A stretch of DNA of 64,000 nucleotides from Pseudomonas taiwanensis (lineage in GTDB: Bacteria > Pseudomonadota > Gammaproteobacteria > Pseudomonadales > Pseudomonadaceae). The translations under genes and the position numbers were made by a program. Shown here piece by piece: positions 1 to 8,355 of this stretch. Under the pieces are notes generated by a model. The model was not told the DNA's origin. It did no database searches and was given only the letters and a program-made list of their open reading frames with translations. Position 1 is the first letter of the stretch, and each line of letters opens with the position of its first letter. Location: positions 1-64,000 of the forward strand of contig NZ_QJRF01000057.1 of assembly GCF_013393345.1 (NCBI RefSeq). The letters run 5' to 3'.

Positions 1-1103
1 TCTGGCTGCTGGCCGAGCTGACCTACCGTTGCCCGCTGCAGTGCCCGTACTGTTCCAACCCGCTGGATTTCGCCCAGCAGGGCGAGGAGCTCACGACGGC
101 ACAGTGGATCGAGGTGTTCCGCCAGGGCCGCGAGCTGGGCGCTGCACAGCTGGGTTTCTCCGGTGGCGAGCCGCTGGTTCGTCAGGACCTGGAAGAGCTG
201 ATCCGCGCCGCCCGCGAGCTGGGCTACTACACCAACCTGATCACTTCCGGCATCGGCCTCACCGAGGCGCGCATCGAAGCCTTCAAGGACGCCGGGCTGG
301 ACCATATCCAGGTCAGCTTCCAGGCTGCCGACGAGGCGGTGAACAACCTGCTGGCCGGCTCGCGCAAGGCCTTCGCGCAGAAACTGGCGATGGCCCGCGC
401 GGTGAAGGCGGCGGGCTACCCGATGGTGCTGAACTTCGTCATCCACCGGCACAACATCGACCAGATCGAGCGGATCATCGAGCTGTGCCTGGAACTGGAA
501 GCGGACTTCGTCGAACTCGCCATCTGCCAGTTCTACGGCTGGGCCGAACTGAACCGCGCCGGCCTGTTGCCGACCCGCGCTCAGTTGGAACGCGCCGAAG
601 GCATCACCAACCAGTACCGGGCCAAGCTGGCCGCCGAGAAGCACCCCTGCAAGCTGATCTTCGTCACCCCGGACTACTACGAGGAACGCCCCAAGGCCTG
701 CATGAACGGCTGGGGCAGCCTGTTCCTCGACATCACCCCGGACGGCACCGCGCTGCCGTGCCACAGCGCGCGCCAGTTGCCGGTGCAGTTCCCCAATGTG
801 CGCGAGCACTCGCTGCGGCACATCTGGTACGAGTCCTTCGGCTTCAACCGCTTCCGCGGCTATGACTGGATGCCCGAACCGTGCCGCTCCTGCGACGAGA
901 AGGAAAAGGACTTCGGCGGCTGCCGCTGCCAGGCCTTCCTGCTCACCGGTGACGCCAGCAACGCCGACCCGGTCTGCGCCAAGTCGCGCCACCACGGCCA
1001 GATACTCGCGGCCCGGGAGGAAGCGGAACATGCCGCCCAGCCGCTGGAACAACTGACCTATCGCAACGAGAAGAATGGCCGGCTCATCGCCACGAGCCGC
1101 TGA
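1..1103 (+). CDS. pqqE: PQQ biosynthesis radical SAM protein PqqE, 5' end outside window
   Basis: PqqE forms the Glu-Tyr carbon-carbon crosslink in the PqqA precursor peptide, the first step of PQQ assembly in the cytoplasm. The first full codon is at base 3. The radical-SAM cluster motif CxxxCxxC is present as CPLQCPYC, with Cys codons at 30, 42 and 51, so only a few N-terminal residues are missing. A GGEP motif follows (about 165-176). The C-terminal SPASM region holds clustered cysteines ([21 protein letters not shown]) for auxiliary FeS clusters. The TGA at 1101-1103 lies a few bases before the likely pqqF start, which indicates co-transcription. The identification is firm. Confidence 0.96.
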   Translation, partial: WLLAELTYRCPLQCPYCSNPLDFAQQGEELTTAQWIEVFRQGRELGAAQLGFSGGEPLVRQDLEELIRAARELGYYTNLITSGIGLTEARIEAFKDAGLDHIQVSFQAADEAVNNLLAGSRKAFAQKLAMARAVKAAGYPMVLNFVIHRHNIDQIERIIELCLELEADFVELAICQFYGWAELNRAGLLPTRAQLERAEGITNQYRAKLAAEKHPCKLIFVTPDYYEERPKACMNGWGSLFLDITPDGTALPCHSARQLPVQFPNVREHSLRHIWYESFGFNRFRGYDWMPEPCRSCDEKEKDFGGCRCQAFLLTGDASNADPVCAKSRHHGQILAAREEAEHAAQPLEQLTYRNEKNGRLIATSR

Positions 1104-1107
1104 AACC

Positions 1108-3555
1108 ATGAACAGCCGACACGTCCCCGGACCCAGCCCATTGCGTACCCGCCTGGACAATGGCCTGGAGCTGGTTCTGCTCCATCAGCCCGGCCTTGGC
1201 AGGGCCGCTGCCGCCCTGCGGATACATGCCGGAAGCCATGATGCTCCGCAGGCCTATCCCGGCATGGCGCACTTCCTCGAACACCTGGTTTTTCTCGGCA
1301 GCGCCCACTTCCCCTCGGGACAGGGCCTGATTCCCTTCGTCCTGGCCCAGGGTGGCGAGGTCAATGCGACCACTCGCGAGCGCCATACCGACTTCTTCTT
1401 CGAGCTGCCGCGCAGCGCCTTCGATGGCGGGCTGGCGCGGCTCTGCGACATGATTGCCGCGCCAGCGCTGACCCTGCCCAGCCAGGAGCGGGAGCGCGAG
1501 GTACTGCATGCCGAATTCCTCGCCTGGTCACGCGCCGACGGGCGCAGCGCCCTGCCATTGGCGGCCAGCCTGCCCCGGAATCATCCTTCTGCGCGCTTCC
1601 ATGCCGGCAATCGCTACAGCCTGCCGATCCGCCAGCCGGCTTTCCAGGCGGCGCTGCACGAACACCATCGCCATTTCTACCGAGCCGGTCAGAAGACCCT
1701 GGTGCTGGCGGGGCCGCAACCGCTCCATGAACTGCACTGGCTTGCTCAGCGCCACGCGTCCCAGCTTGACAGTGCCCCGCTGCTGACACGTCCAGCGACA
1801 CCCGCCCTCTTTCCCCTGCGGCAAGGCCTTGCGCCCGCGCCTTCCGACTCCGACCTGAGCCTGGCCTTTGTCCTCGACAGCCTGCCGCGAGATGCCGAAA
1901 TGGCCCTCGACTTCATCGCCTTCTGGCTGGCTCATGAGGGACCTGGCAGTTGGTTCGGCCATCTTCGCGAGGCCGGGATTGCAGAGCGGCTGGACCTCAA
2001 GACATCGAAGGTCGGAGACCGCCAGGCCATTCTGCAGCTCGACCTGCAACTGGCCCGACCGCCATCCGCCGACCAGCCGGATGCCGTGGCCCTGCTGTTC
2101 AGCTGGCTGGAATTCTTTGCCGGCCTGCAGGACAAGGACGCCTTGTTGGGCGAGTACGTTCGTGTGCAACTGCGTCAGTTGGAATCCATGGGACCATTGG
2201 CAGTGGCGCGGCACTGGCTGTGCAATGACCGGCAGTTGCCTGGTTCCGGCCGAAAGATACTGGCCGCCCTCCCCGCCGTTCTGGCGCAATTGAAGCCGGC
2301 ACAGCTGGTGCATCTGCGCGGCGGTCTTGCACGCTCCCCCAGCGCGTCCTCAACCGAATGGCAGGTCCCCCCTGCCAACCGTTTCCTGCGCGAGGAGGAA
2401 TGGCCCCGCATTGCGCCCGCCGACCTGACCGAGCACGCACCAGCCAGCCTGCGGATTGCACCTGATCCACCCGGCCCCGGCGGTCAGGGCGCACTCTTCC
2501 TGCGTTGGCGCGCCGCTTCGGCCATCCCTGCGCAACCCCGACTGCTGGCGATGCTGCGCACGAGGCTCGCCCCAGTCATTGCTGAAGCCCGGCAAGCCGG
2601 ACTGGAAATCCGCCTGCTCCAGCAGCAAACGGATTGGGAGATTGCCTTCAGTGGAATCGCTCGCGTGATTCCATCGGCACTGCAAGCCGTACTCGAACGG
2701 CTCCGGGTCATGCCGACGCTATCGTCCGTATTGCCTGGGCCGGGGAAACCCAGGGGTATCCTCATCCAGCAAATGTTCCACAGACTGGATCAGGGCACAG
2801 AAGCGGATTCCACTTTCACCGCCGAGGAACTGGTGTGTGCATGGCATGACTTCTGGCAGTCGGCTGCCTGGGATGGGCTCGCGTTTGGGCTGGATGCCCG
2901 CACGCAGGCCCAGGTCATCGCCCAGACTCGTACGCTGCCTGGCCGATCCATCGGTCCGCTTCCCTCGATGGCCCCCAATCCTGCCGGATGCTGCTGGACA
3001 CCTTTCGAAACCGCCGACCCGCAACACGTCCTCCTGCTGTTCTGCGCCCAACCCGGCCAGGACACGCTCACCGAGGCGACCTGGCGCGCGCTCGCGCAAC
3101 TCATCGAGCCCGCCTTCTTCCAGCGCATGCGCACCGAGCTGCAATTGGGCTATGGCGTCCTGTCAGGCTATCGGCGAATACGTGGACGACCCGGCATCCT
3201 CTTCGGACTCCAGTCACCCTCCATCCCACCGGAGGAATTGCTTCATCTGATCGAGCACTTCCTCGCCGCATTTTCAGAGCCGCTGGCAACACTGAAACCG
3301 CTGATGCTCCGACACGGCATTGCCCAGCTCAGCACTCAATTCGACGACCCTCGCCAAGCCGCCGAACAGCAATGGCAAGCCTGCAAAGGCGGCCAGGTGC
3401 CCGGCCTGCAGCTTCTGCGCGATGCCCTGTCACTGTTGGGCGCGGATGACCTGTTGCTTGGCCTGGATGACCTGCGGCAATCGCGGAATGAATGGGTGTG
3501 CATGGCGAGTTGTAAACCGGGCGGCCCCACCCCTCTCCCGAAGGGAGAAGGGTGA
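1108..3555 (+). CDS. pqqF: PqqF, M16-family zinc peptidase of PQQ biosynthesis
   Basis: About 815 aa. The inverted zinc motif HxxEH is seen as HFLEH around residue 55, in an insulinase-type N-terminal domain (MAHFLEHLVFLGS, then the NATT segment typical of M16). The family cleaves the modified PqqA peptide to release the crosslinked Glu-Tyr. I chose the ATG at 1108, giving MNSRHVPG, just after the pqqE stop. An in-frame ATG at 1075 overlapping pqqE is possible because neither start has a strong Shine-Dalgarno. The last residues (GGPTPLPKGEG) and the stop codon fall in a dispersed repeat sequence (3529-3560), so the native C-terminus may have been altered. Confidence 0.9.
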   Translation: MNSRHVPGPSPLRTRLDNGLELVLLHQPGLGRAAAALRIHAGSHDAPQAYPGMAHFLEHLVFLGSAHFPSGQGLIPFVLAQGGEVNATTRERHTDFFFELPRSAFDGGLARLCDMIAAPALTLPSQEREREVLHAEFLAWSRADGRSALPLAASLPRNHPSARFHAGNRYSLPIRQPAFQAALHEHHRHFYRAGQKTLVLAGPQPLHELHWLAQRHASQLDSAPLLTRPATPALFPLRQGLAPAPSDSDLSLAFVLDSLPRDAEMALDFIAFWLAHEGPGSWFGHLREAGIAERLDLKTSKVGDRQAILQLDLQLARPPSADQPDAVALLFSWLEFFAGLQDKDALLGEYVRVQLRQLESMGPLAVARHWLCNDRQLPGSGRKILAALPAVLAQLKPAQLVHLRGGLARSPSASSTEWQVPPANRFLREEEWPRIAPADLTEHAPASLRIAPDPPGPGGQGALFLRWRAASAIPAQPRLLAMLRTRLAPVIAEARQAGLEIRLLQQQTDWEIAFSGIARVIPSALQAVLERLRVMPTLSSVLPGPGKPRGILIQQMFHRLDQGTEADSTFTAEELVCAWHDFWQSAAWDGLAFGLDARTQAQVIAQTRTLPGRSIGPLPSMAPNPAGCCWTPFETADPQHVLLLFCAQPGQDTLTEATWRALAQLIEPAFFQRMRTELQLGYGVLSGYRRIRGRPGILFGLQSPSIPPEELLHLIEHFLAAFSEPLATLKPLMLRHGIAQLSTQFDDPRQAAEQQWQACKGGQVPGLQLLRDALSLLGADDLLLGLDDLRQSRNEWVCMASCKPGGPTPLPKGEG

Positions 3556-3560
3556 CTCGC
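3529..3560 (+). repeat. Repeat module overlapping the pqqF 3' end
   Basis: An inverted repeat built on CCCCTCTCCC / GGGAGAAGGG followed by GTGACTC. The same module, in the form CCCCTCTCCC..GGCGAGGGGTGACTC, recurs in the 9.4-10.4 kb array and in reverse orientation near 32665-32722. Here it supplies the last codons and the TGA of pqqF. Confidence 0.75.
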
Positions 3561-3598
3561 GCTGGACCAACCATCCTCCAGACCCTGCGCACCCCCAC

Positions 3599-4354
3599 TC
3601 AGAACGGCAACGGCAACTTCGCGGTTCGTCCCCCGTCGACGACGATCACCTGGCCGGTGATGAAAGCCGCCGCCTCGCTGGCCAGGAAGACGACGACGTT
3701 GCCGATGTCCTCCGGCTCGCCGGTACGTCCAACCGGGTGCAGCTTGAGCAGGCCGGCACGGGCTTGTGCGGGGTCGGGCTGTGCGTCGATGTAGGCGTGG
3801 CTGAGGTCCGAGTTGATCCACCCGGGGGCGATGGCGTTGCAGCGGATGCCGTCGCGTCCCAGGTCGACGGCCATGGCGCGGGTGAAGCCATGGACGCCGG
3901 CCTTGGAACCGCAATAGGCGGTGTGCCAGGGGTTGGCGCCGATGCCTTCGATGGAGCCGATGTTGACGATGCTGCCGCCCCGCACGCGCAACTGCGGCAG
4001 CAACGCCTTCGCCAGGAAGACCGGGGCGCGGAGGTTGACGGCCATCATCCGATCCCAGTCCTCTTCGTCCATCTCGTCGAGCGAGCGCTCGAACATGAAT
4101 CCGGCATTGTTGACCAGGATATCGGCGCCACCGAATCGATCCTCGACGGCCCGCGCAATGATCGAGGGCGCGGTGCGCTCGGCCAGGTCGACCTCAACCC
4201 AGGCTACCTGCGGGTTGGCAGCCAGGCTGTCCTCCAGCGGTTGGCGCTGCGCGACCAGCACGCGGGCACCGGCTTGCAGCAGTTTTTCGGTAATCCCGCG
4301 ACCGATTCCACGTCCGCCGCCGGTCACGACGGCCACCTTGTTGTTCAGCATCAT
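3599..4354 (-). CDS. SDR-family oxidoreductase
   Basis: A 251-aa classical short-chain dehydrogenase/reductase. The N-terminal cofactor motif TGGGRGIG is at about residues 11-18 and NNAG at about 87-90. The catalytic Ser lies in NIGSIEG and the Tyr/Lys pair in YCGSK. The C-terminus has the usual GQVIVVDGG. The start ATG (MM) has GAGGAA eight bases upstream. The gene lies nine bases downstream of a second SDR on the same strand, so the two probably form an operon read away from the LysR gene at 5342. The substrate cannot be deduced; sugar alcohols, hydroxy acids or keto esters are all possible. Confidence 0.9.
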   Translation of the reverse strand: MMLNNKVAVVTGGGRGIGRGITEKLLQAGARVLVAQRQPLEDSLAANPQVAWVEVDLAERTAPSIIARAVEDRFGGADILVNNAGFMFERSLDEMDEEDWDRMMAVNLRAPVFLAKALLPQLRVRGGSIVNIGSIEGIGANPWHTAYCGSKAGVHGFTRAMAVDLGRDGIRCNAIAPGWINSDLSHAYIDAQPDPAQARAGLLKLHPVGRTGEPEDIGNVVVFLASEAAAFITGQVIVVDGGRTAKLPLPF

Positions 4355-4363
4355 GGACGTTCC

Positions 4364-5131
4364 TCAGCCTGAAACCGGTTTGGCGCCGGTGACTTCCACC
4401 GTCTCGCCAGCGATGTAACGAGCCTGGTCGGACGCCAGGAAGGCAATCACATCGGCGATGTCCTCCGGCTCGGCGATGCGCCCCAGCGGCACGGTCTTGT
4501 TCAGTTCCTCGATTGCCTTGTCCGGGTCCAGGCCACGGCGCTCGAAGCCGCTGCGGATCATCGGCGTGTTGATTTCATGCGGGCACACGGCATTGACGCG
4601 GATGCCCAGGGGCGCGCAGTCGCGGCCCAGGTTTTTCGACAGCGCAGCCACCGCGCCCTTGCTGGTGCAATAGGCGACGTGGCCAGGCCCCGGATAGGTG
4701 CCCCAGACCGAGGACGTGTTGACGATGGCGCCGCCGCCGCGCTGTTTCATATGGGGGATCGCGGCGCGGCAGAGGAAGAACACCGCGTTGAGGTTGACGT
4801 CCATCGCGGTGAACCACATGTCGTCGGTGGTCTCTTCGATGGTGCCGCGTGGAATGATGCCGGCGTTGTTGAGCAGGATGTCGACACCGCCGAAGCGCTC
4901 CACCGTCCGCGCAATGACCGCTTCGCAATACTCCTTCTCCCGGAGATTGCCGGCCAGGCAGTCGGCCTCTGCGCCGAGCTGGCGGGCCTGCTCGACCATC
5001 GCCTGGCAACCCTCGGCATTGAGGTCCGAGATCATCACGCGTGCGCCTTCTGCAGCGAATAGTTTCACCAGTGCCTGACCGACGCCGCCGGCACCCCCGG
5101 TTATCACGACAACTTTGTTTTCGAATCGCAT
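4364..5131 (-). CDS. SDR-family oxidoreductase
   Basis: About 255 aa from ATG 5131 (MRFENKVVVITGG), preceded by GGGAG. An upstream in-frame extension to 5194 lacks a comparable ribosome site. TGGAGGVG binds NAD(P), NNAG is present, and the active site is Ser (NTSSVWG) plus YCTSK. The end, GETVEVTGAKPVSG, departs slightly from the usual VDGG. It is the first gene of a two-SDR operon divergent from a LysR regulator, a layout typical of a small substrate-inducible catabolic unit. The substrate is unknown. Confidence 0.9.
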   Translation of the reverse strand: MRFENKVVVITGGAGGVGQALVKLFAAEGARVMISDLNAEGCQAMVEQARQLGAEADCLAGNLREKEYCEAVIARTVERFGGVDILLNNAGIIPRGTIEETTDDMWFTAMDVNLNAVFFLCRAAIPHMKQRGGGAIVNTSSVWGTYPGPGHVAYCTSKGAVAALSKNLGRDCAPLGIRVNAVCPHEINTPMIRSGFERRGLDPDKAIEELNKTVPLGRIAEPEDIADVIAFLASDQARYIAGETVEVTGAKPVSG

Positions 5132-5213
5132 GGCTTGCTCCCATCTACTGGTTGATCCGGGGTCGATCATCGATAGACGGCAAACCGCTGACAAACGAGT
5201 TTTGCGCGGGTTT

Positions 5214-5234
5214 CACTTAGCTTTTTGTTAAGTG
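5214..5234. promoter_or_regulatory. Candidate LysR operator between SDR operon and LysR gene
   Basis: A perfect inverted repeat CACTTA-N9-TAAGTG lies in an AT-richer stretch between the divergent genes. It contains the T-N11-A arrangement bound by LysR-type regulators. The role is inferred from position and symmetry. Confidence 0.6.
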
Positions 5235-5341
5235 GGAACGAGGGCTAATGATTAGAGGCTGGCAGCTGTATCGCGGGCATCTGTCATTCTCGATTGCGCT
5301 TTGGTTAACTGCCTCAAGTACCCGGCTCGGCATCTGCAACC

Positions 5342-6271
5342 ATGAAAAACCTCAGACAGCTCCTTCCGCCCCTGAACGCGTTGCGAACCTTCGAAGCGGC
5401 CGCCCGCCATGGCAGTTTCAAGCTGGCGGCGGAGGAACTCTGCGTGACGCAGGCAGCGGTCAGCCGCCAGATACAGACGCTGGAAGACTTCTATGGCTTG
5501 AAGCTGTTCTTGCGTGGCAACCGCAAGGTCCAACTCACCAGCGAAGGACACTCGCTGTTCCTGGCAGCCTCCTCTGCCTTGCAGCACATCGCGACCACCT
5601 CCCGCGAACTGCTCCGCCGCAACAGCCTGGATTATCTGGCACTGATCACCACCACCGCCTTCGCCCAGCTGTGGCTGATGCCACGGCTGAAGCAACTGCG
5701 GGCCGAGCATCCGCAACTTCAGTTGCATCTGATCAGTTCCGACGCCAACCCGGACTACCAGGAGCGCTTCGGCGCCGCGGTGACCCTGGGTCTCGAAGAG
5801 CATCCCCAGTACGTGGCCGAGTACCTCTTCTCCGAGGAGATATTCCCGGTCTGCACGCCGGGATTCCTCGCACAGAACCCGCAGATCACCACCCTGGAGG
5901 GGCTGAAGAGCGTCACGCTGCTGAACCTCAGTGCCAGCCACTGGAAAGCGAGGCTCTGGGCACCGGTGGATTGGGCATTCTGGTTCAAGCAGTTCGGCGC
6001 CGACGCATCGACGGGCAAGGAGACCATGGACTTCAGCCACTTCTCGATGCTGCTGGACGCCGTGCAGGAGGAAGTGGGTGTCGGCCTCGCCTGGCGCCAT
6101 CTCGTCCAGCCACAACTCGACGCCGGCAAGCTGGTGCGACCGACCCGCGAGTCCTTGCTTGCCAACGACCGCAGGCACTACTTCGTCTGCCGCCGCGACC
6201 TGGCTGGCTCGATGGAGATGCAGATACTCCGCGACTGGTTGCTGGAGCAAACGCAGGCGCTGCGGGGCTGA
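5342..6271 (+). CDS. LysR-family regulator, GcvA-like
   Basis: 309 aa. The N-terminal winged helix-turn-helix (about residues 10-70) reads LNALRTFEAAARHGSF, then LCVTQAAVSRQIQTLE, a pattern typical of GcvA-type LysR proteins. An effector-binding domain follows. The gene is divergent from two SDR genes, which it probably controls from the shared 210-bp region. It ends 32 bp before the convergent MBL-fold gene. The inducer is unknown. Confidence 0.92.
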   Translation: MKNLRQLLPPLNALRTFEAAARHGSFKLAAEELCVTQAAVSRQIQTLEDFYGLKLFLRGNRKVQLTSEGHSLFLAASSALQHIATTSRELLRRNSLDYLALITTTAFAQLWLMPRLKQLRAEHPQLQLHLISSDANPDYQERFGAAVTLGLEEHPQYVAEYLFSEEIFPVCTPGFLAQNPQITTLEGLKSVTLLNLSASHWKARLWAPVDWAFWFKQFGADASTGKETMDFSHFSMLLDAVQEEVGVGLAWRHLVQPQLDAGKLVRPTRESLLANDRRHYFVCRRDLAGSMEMQILRDWLLEQTQALRG

Positions 6272-6302
6272 CCGGGCCAGTTCCCGTATAAGCAGCCGAC
6301 GC

Positions 6303-7166
6303 TCAGGTCTCGCACCGGTCCAGGCAACGATGGTGATCGAACGCGCAGTAACGTGACTGGCGATCTCGGGTGACTTTCGCCAGGGCGACAGCCGGGTCGC
6401 GCGCCAGCATCAGACGGCCGCCCGCAGCCACGATGTGATCCAGCAGGCTCTCCTTCTCTTCGACCAGGCATTCGGGATTGCGGTCGAAGGCGCTGGCCAT
6501 GTCCAGATCCAGCCAATGCAAACCGGGGATGAGGTCGCCCGCGAACACCACAGGCCCGCCGGGCATTTCCAGTTCCGGGAGGAGCTGTCCCGGCGTGTAG
6601 CCGTCGCTGACATGGAACTTCCAGCCCTCCCCCATCACGTCGCAGGCGCAGTCCTCGACCAGTTCCAGACGACCGCTCGATTCGAGCTGATCGAGGATTT
6701 GCGGCACGAACCAGATGCGGTCGCGGGGATGCGGGCGCAGGGCACGGGACCATTGGCGCGCCCCGGTGACGTAAGCCGCCCTGGGGAAGAGCAGCCGGGG
6801 CGGGTCCCCGGCCTGGAAGGCGCTGCGAACATCAGGCGGCAGCAACGCCTGTACATGGCACAGGATCACCGTATCGATGTCGTCCTCGTCCAACCCCCGC
6901 TGCGCCAGGCTGTCGAGCAGGCCCAGCGGCTGCGGCTGGCAGCGGCAGGTCCTGGGAACCGGCGCGAGCAAGGGTTCGCTACCGGCCATGATCAGCACAT
7001 TCCGCCCGGGCTCCTGCACCAGCAGGACACGCGAGCCAAGGGCGATCTGGTTGTCCGGGTCGGTCTCGACCCAGTCCGCCCAATGCTGGCGCGGCAGGCT
7101 GCCGAACATGCTGCCGCCATCCAGCTTGCGCATGCGGCCGGCCAGAACGGAAAGACGACGTGTCAC
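6303..7166 (-). CDS. Metallo-beta-lactamase-fold protein lacking the metal-binding motifs
   Basis: 287 aa from a GTG at 7166, with GAGG nine bases upstream. The framework of a glyoxalase-II-like MBL hydrolase is clear: LDGGSMFG near residues 15-22, ETDPDNQIALGSRVLLVQ, VVFAGDLIPGLHWL and the C-terminal EEKESLLDHIVAAGGR. The catalytic motifs are lost. The expected THLHxDH reads CHVQALL, the GHTPGH loop reads DGYTPGQ, and the C-terminal HDP reads RDP. Only the Asp of GDL remains. The frame is intact over the full family length, so this is a preserved protein that is probably not a metallo-hydrolase, rather than a decayed gene. It converges on the LysR gene at 5342. Confidence 0.8.
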   Translation of the reverse strand: MTRRLSVLAGRMRKLDGGSMFGSLPRQHWADWVETDPDNQIALGSRVLLVQEPGRNVLIMAGSEPLLAPVPRTCRCQPQPLGLLDSLAQRGLDEDDIDTVILCHVQALLPPDVRSAFQAGDPPRLLFPRAAYVTGARQWSRALRPHPRDRIWFVPQILDQLESSGRLELVEDCACDVMGEGWKFHVSDGYTPGQLLPELEMPGGPVVFAGDLIPGLHWLDLDMASAFDRNPECLVEEKESLLDHIVAAGGRLMLARDPAVALAKVTRDRQSRYCAFDHHRCLDRCET

Positions 7167-7234
7167 GATTTCTACCTCATTACTTCAAGTGCGCGCGTCC
7201 TTCGCATGGATTCCCCGGGCTCGGTGCCGCGAGG

Positions 7235-8260
7235 TCAGATCAGGCTCAGCACACCGCCGACGATCATCAGTTGCGCGGTCAGGGCGAAGGCCAGCAACAG
7301 GGGCTTGAGTCCGGCCTTGCGCAGGTCGCTGAGGCGGGTACTGAAACCGAGCGCGCCCATGGCGGCGGCGAGCAGCAGGTCATCCGCGCCGACCGCCATT
7401 TGGTGCAGGTCCTGCGGCAAGGGCAGCCAGGAGTTGAGCAGCATGCAGACCACGAAACCGATGACGAACAGCGGCACCTTGACCGGAGCCACCGCGTGGC
7501 CCGGCGCGCTGCGGCGGGACAGCCAGACTCCCAGACCCAACAGGAACGGTGCCAGCAGCAAGACGCGAATCAGTTTGGCAACGATGGCCGCCTCGGCTGC
7601 CTGCGGGTCCATGGCCTGGCCGGCGGCGACCACCTGGGCCACTTCATGCAGGGTCGCCCCGGTGAATACGCCGAAGCCATGGCTGTCGCCCAACAGCGTC
7701 GGCGCGAGGGTGAACACCCAGGGGTAGAGCAGCATGCCCACGGTGCCGAAGAGCACCACGCAGGCGATGGCGATGGCCACTTGGTCATTGCGTCCCTTCA
7801 CCATCCCGGCGCTGGCAAGCACAGCGGCGGCCCCACAGATGGCATGACCGGCGCCGATCAGGATCGCGGTCTCGCGCTCCAGGCGCAGCACCCGCGTGCC
7901 CAGCCAGATCGCCAGGGTAATGGTGGAAAGGATCAGTACGGCATCGATGACGAAGGCCTGTACGCCCAGCGCCTGGACCTGCTGGACTGTCAGGCGCAGG
8001 CCGTAGAGCGCGACGCCGAAACGCAGGACCGGCTGCTTGCAGAATTGCAGGCCGGCGCCGAGTGCGTCGTGGATGCGTCCGGAAGACAGGTTGCCGGCCA
8101 GCAGTCCCAGCAGCATGGCCAGGGTCAGCGCGCCAAGGCCCATTCCCTGCAGGGCCGAAGTCGTGGAAAGCCAGAGCGCCAGGCCGGCCAGCAGGAAGCT
8201 GACGCCGACCCCGGCGAGGAGGACGAAAGGCGAACGTTCAGTGCGACTCAGGACTAGCAT
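7235..8260 (-). CDS. yeiH: YeiH/UPF0324-family membrane protein, putative sulfate/anion exporter
   Basis: About 341 aa with roughly ten hydrophobic helices. The ATG at 8260 (MLVLSRTERSPF) has GAGGT just upstream, which favours it over the in-frame start at 8287. Family traits visible are GAGHAICGAAAV mid-protein and GATLHEVAQVVAAG. YeiH proteins are predicted inner-membrane transporters often linked to sulfur compounds. The gene is divergent from a YeiE-like LysR regulator, the same pairing as in enterobacteria, which supports regulation by that neighbour. The substrate is not proven. Confidence 0.85.
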   Translation of the reverse strand: MLVLSRTERSPFVLLAGVGVSFLLAGLALWLSTTSALQGMGLGALTLAMLLGLLAGNLSSGRIHDALGAGLQFCKQPVLRFGVALYGLRLTVQQVQALGVQAFVIDAVLILSTITLAIWLGTRVLRLERETAILIGAGHAICGAAAVLASAGMVKGRNDQVAIAIACVVLFGTVGMLLYPWVFTLAPTLLGDSHGFGVFTGATLHEVAQVVAAGQAMDPQAAEAAIVAKLIRVLLLAPFLLGLGVWLSRRSAPGHAVAPVKVPLFVIGFVVCMLLNSWLPLPQDLHQMAVGADDLLLAAAMGALGFSTRLSDLRKAGLKPLLLAFALTAQLMIVGGVLSLI

Positions 8261-8334
8261 GGCGATACCTCGCTTGTGGTAGCGCAAGCTTGCCGCGGCA
8301 TATAACCTAAACGAAGCGACCTATTCTTATTGGT

Positions 8335-8355
8335 CATATCAGGAATGCTGATATG
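8335..8355. promoter_or_regulatory. Candidate regulator operator overlapping the yeiE-like start codon
   Basis: A perfect inverted repeat CATATCA-N7-TGATATG. The last three bases are the ATG of the LysR gene, and the spacer carries its AGGA ribosome site. The T-N11-A geometry fits LysR binding. A site here could block both transcription and translation initiation. Confidence 0.6.

Noticed and set aside
6303-7166. Frameshift or sequencing error as the reason for missing MBL motifs
   Set aside because: The frame is continuous and the flanking framework motifs read correctly on both sides of each altered motif.
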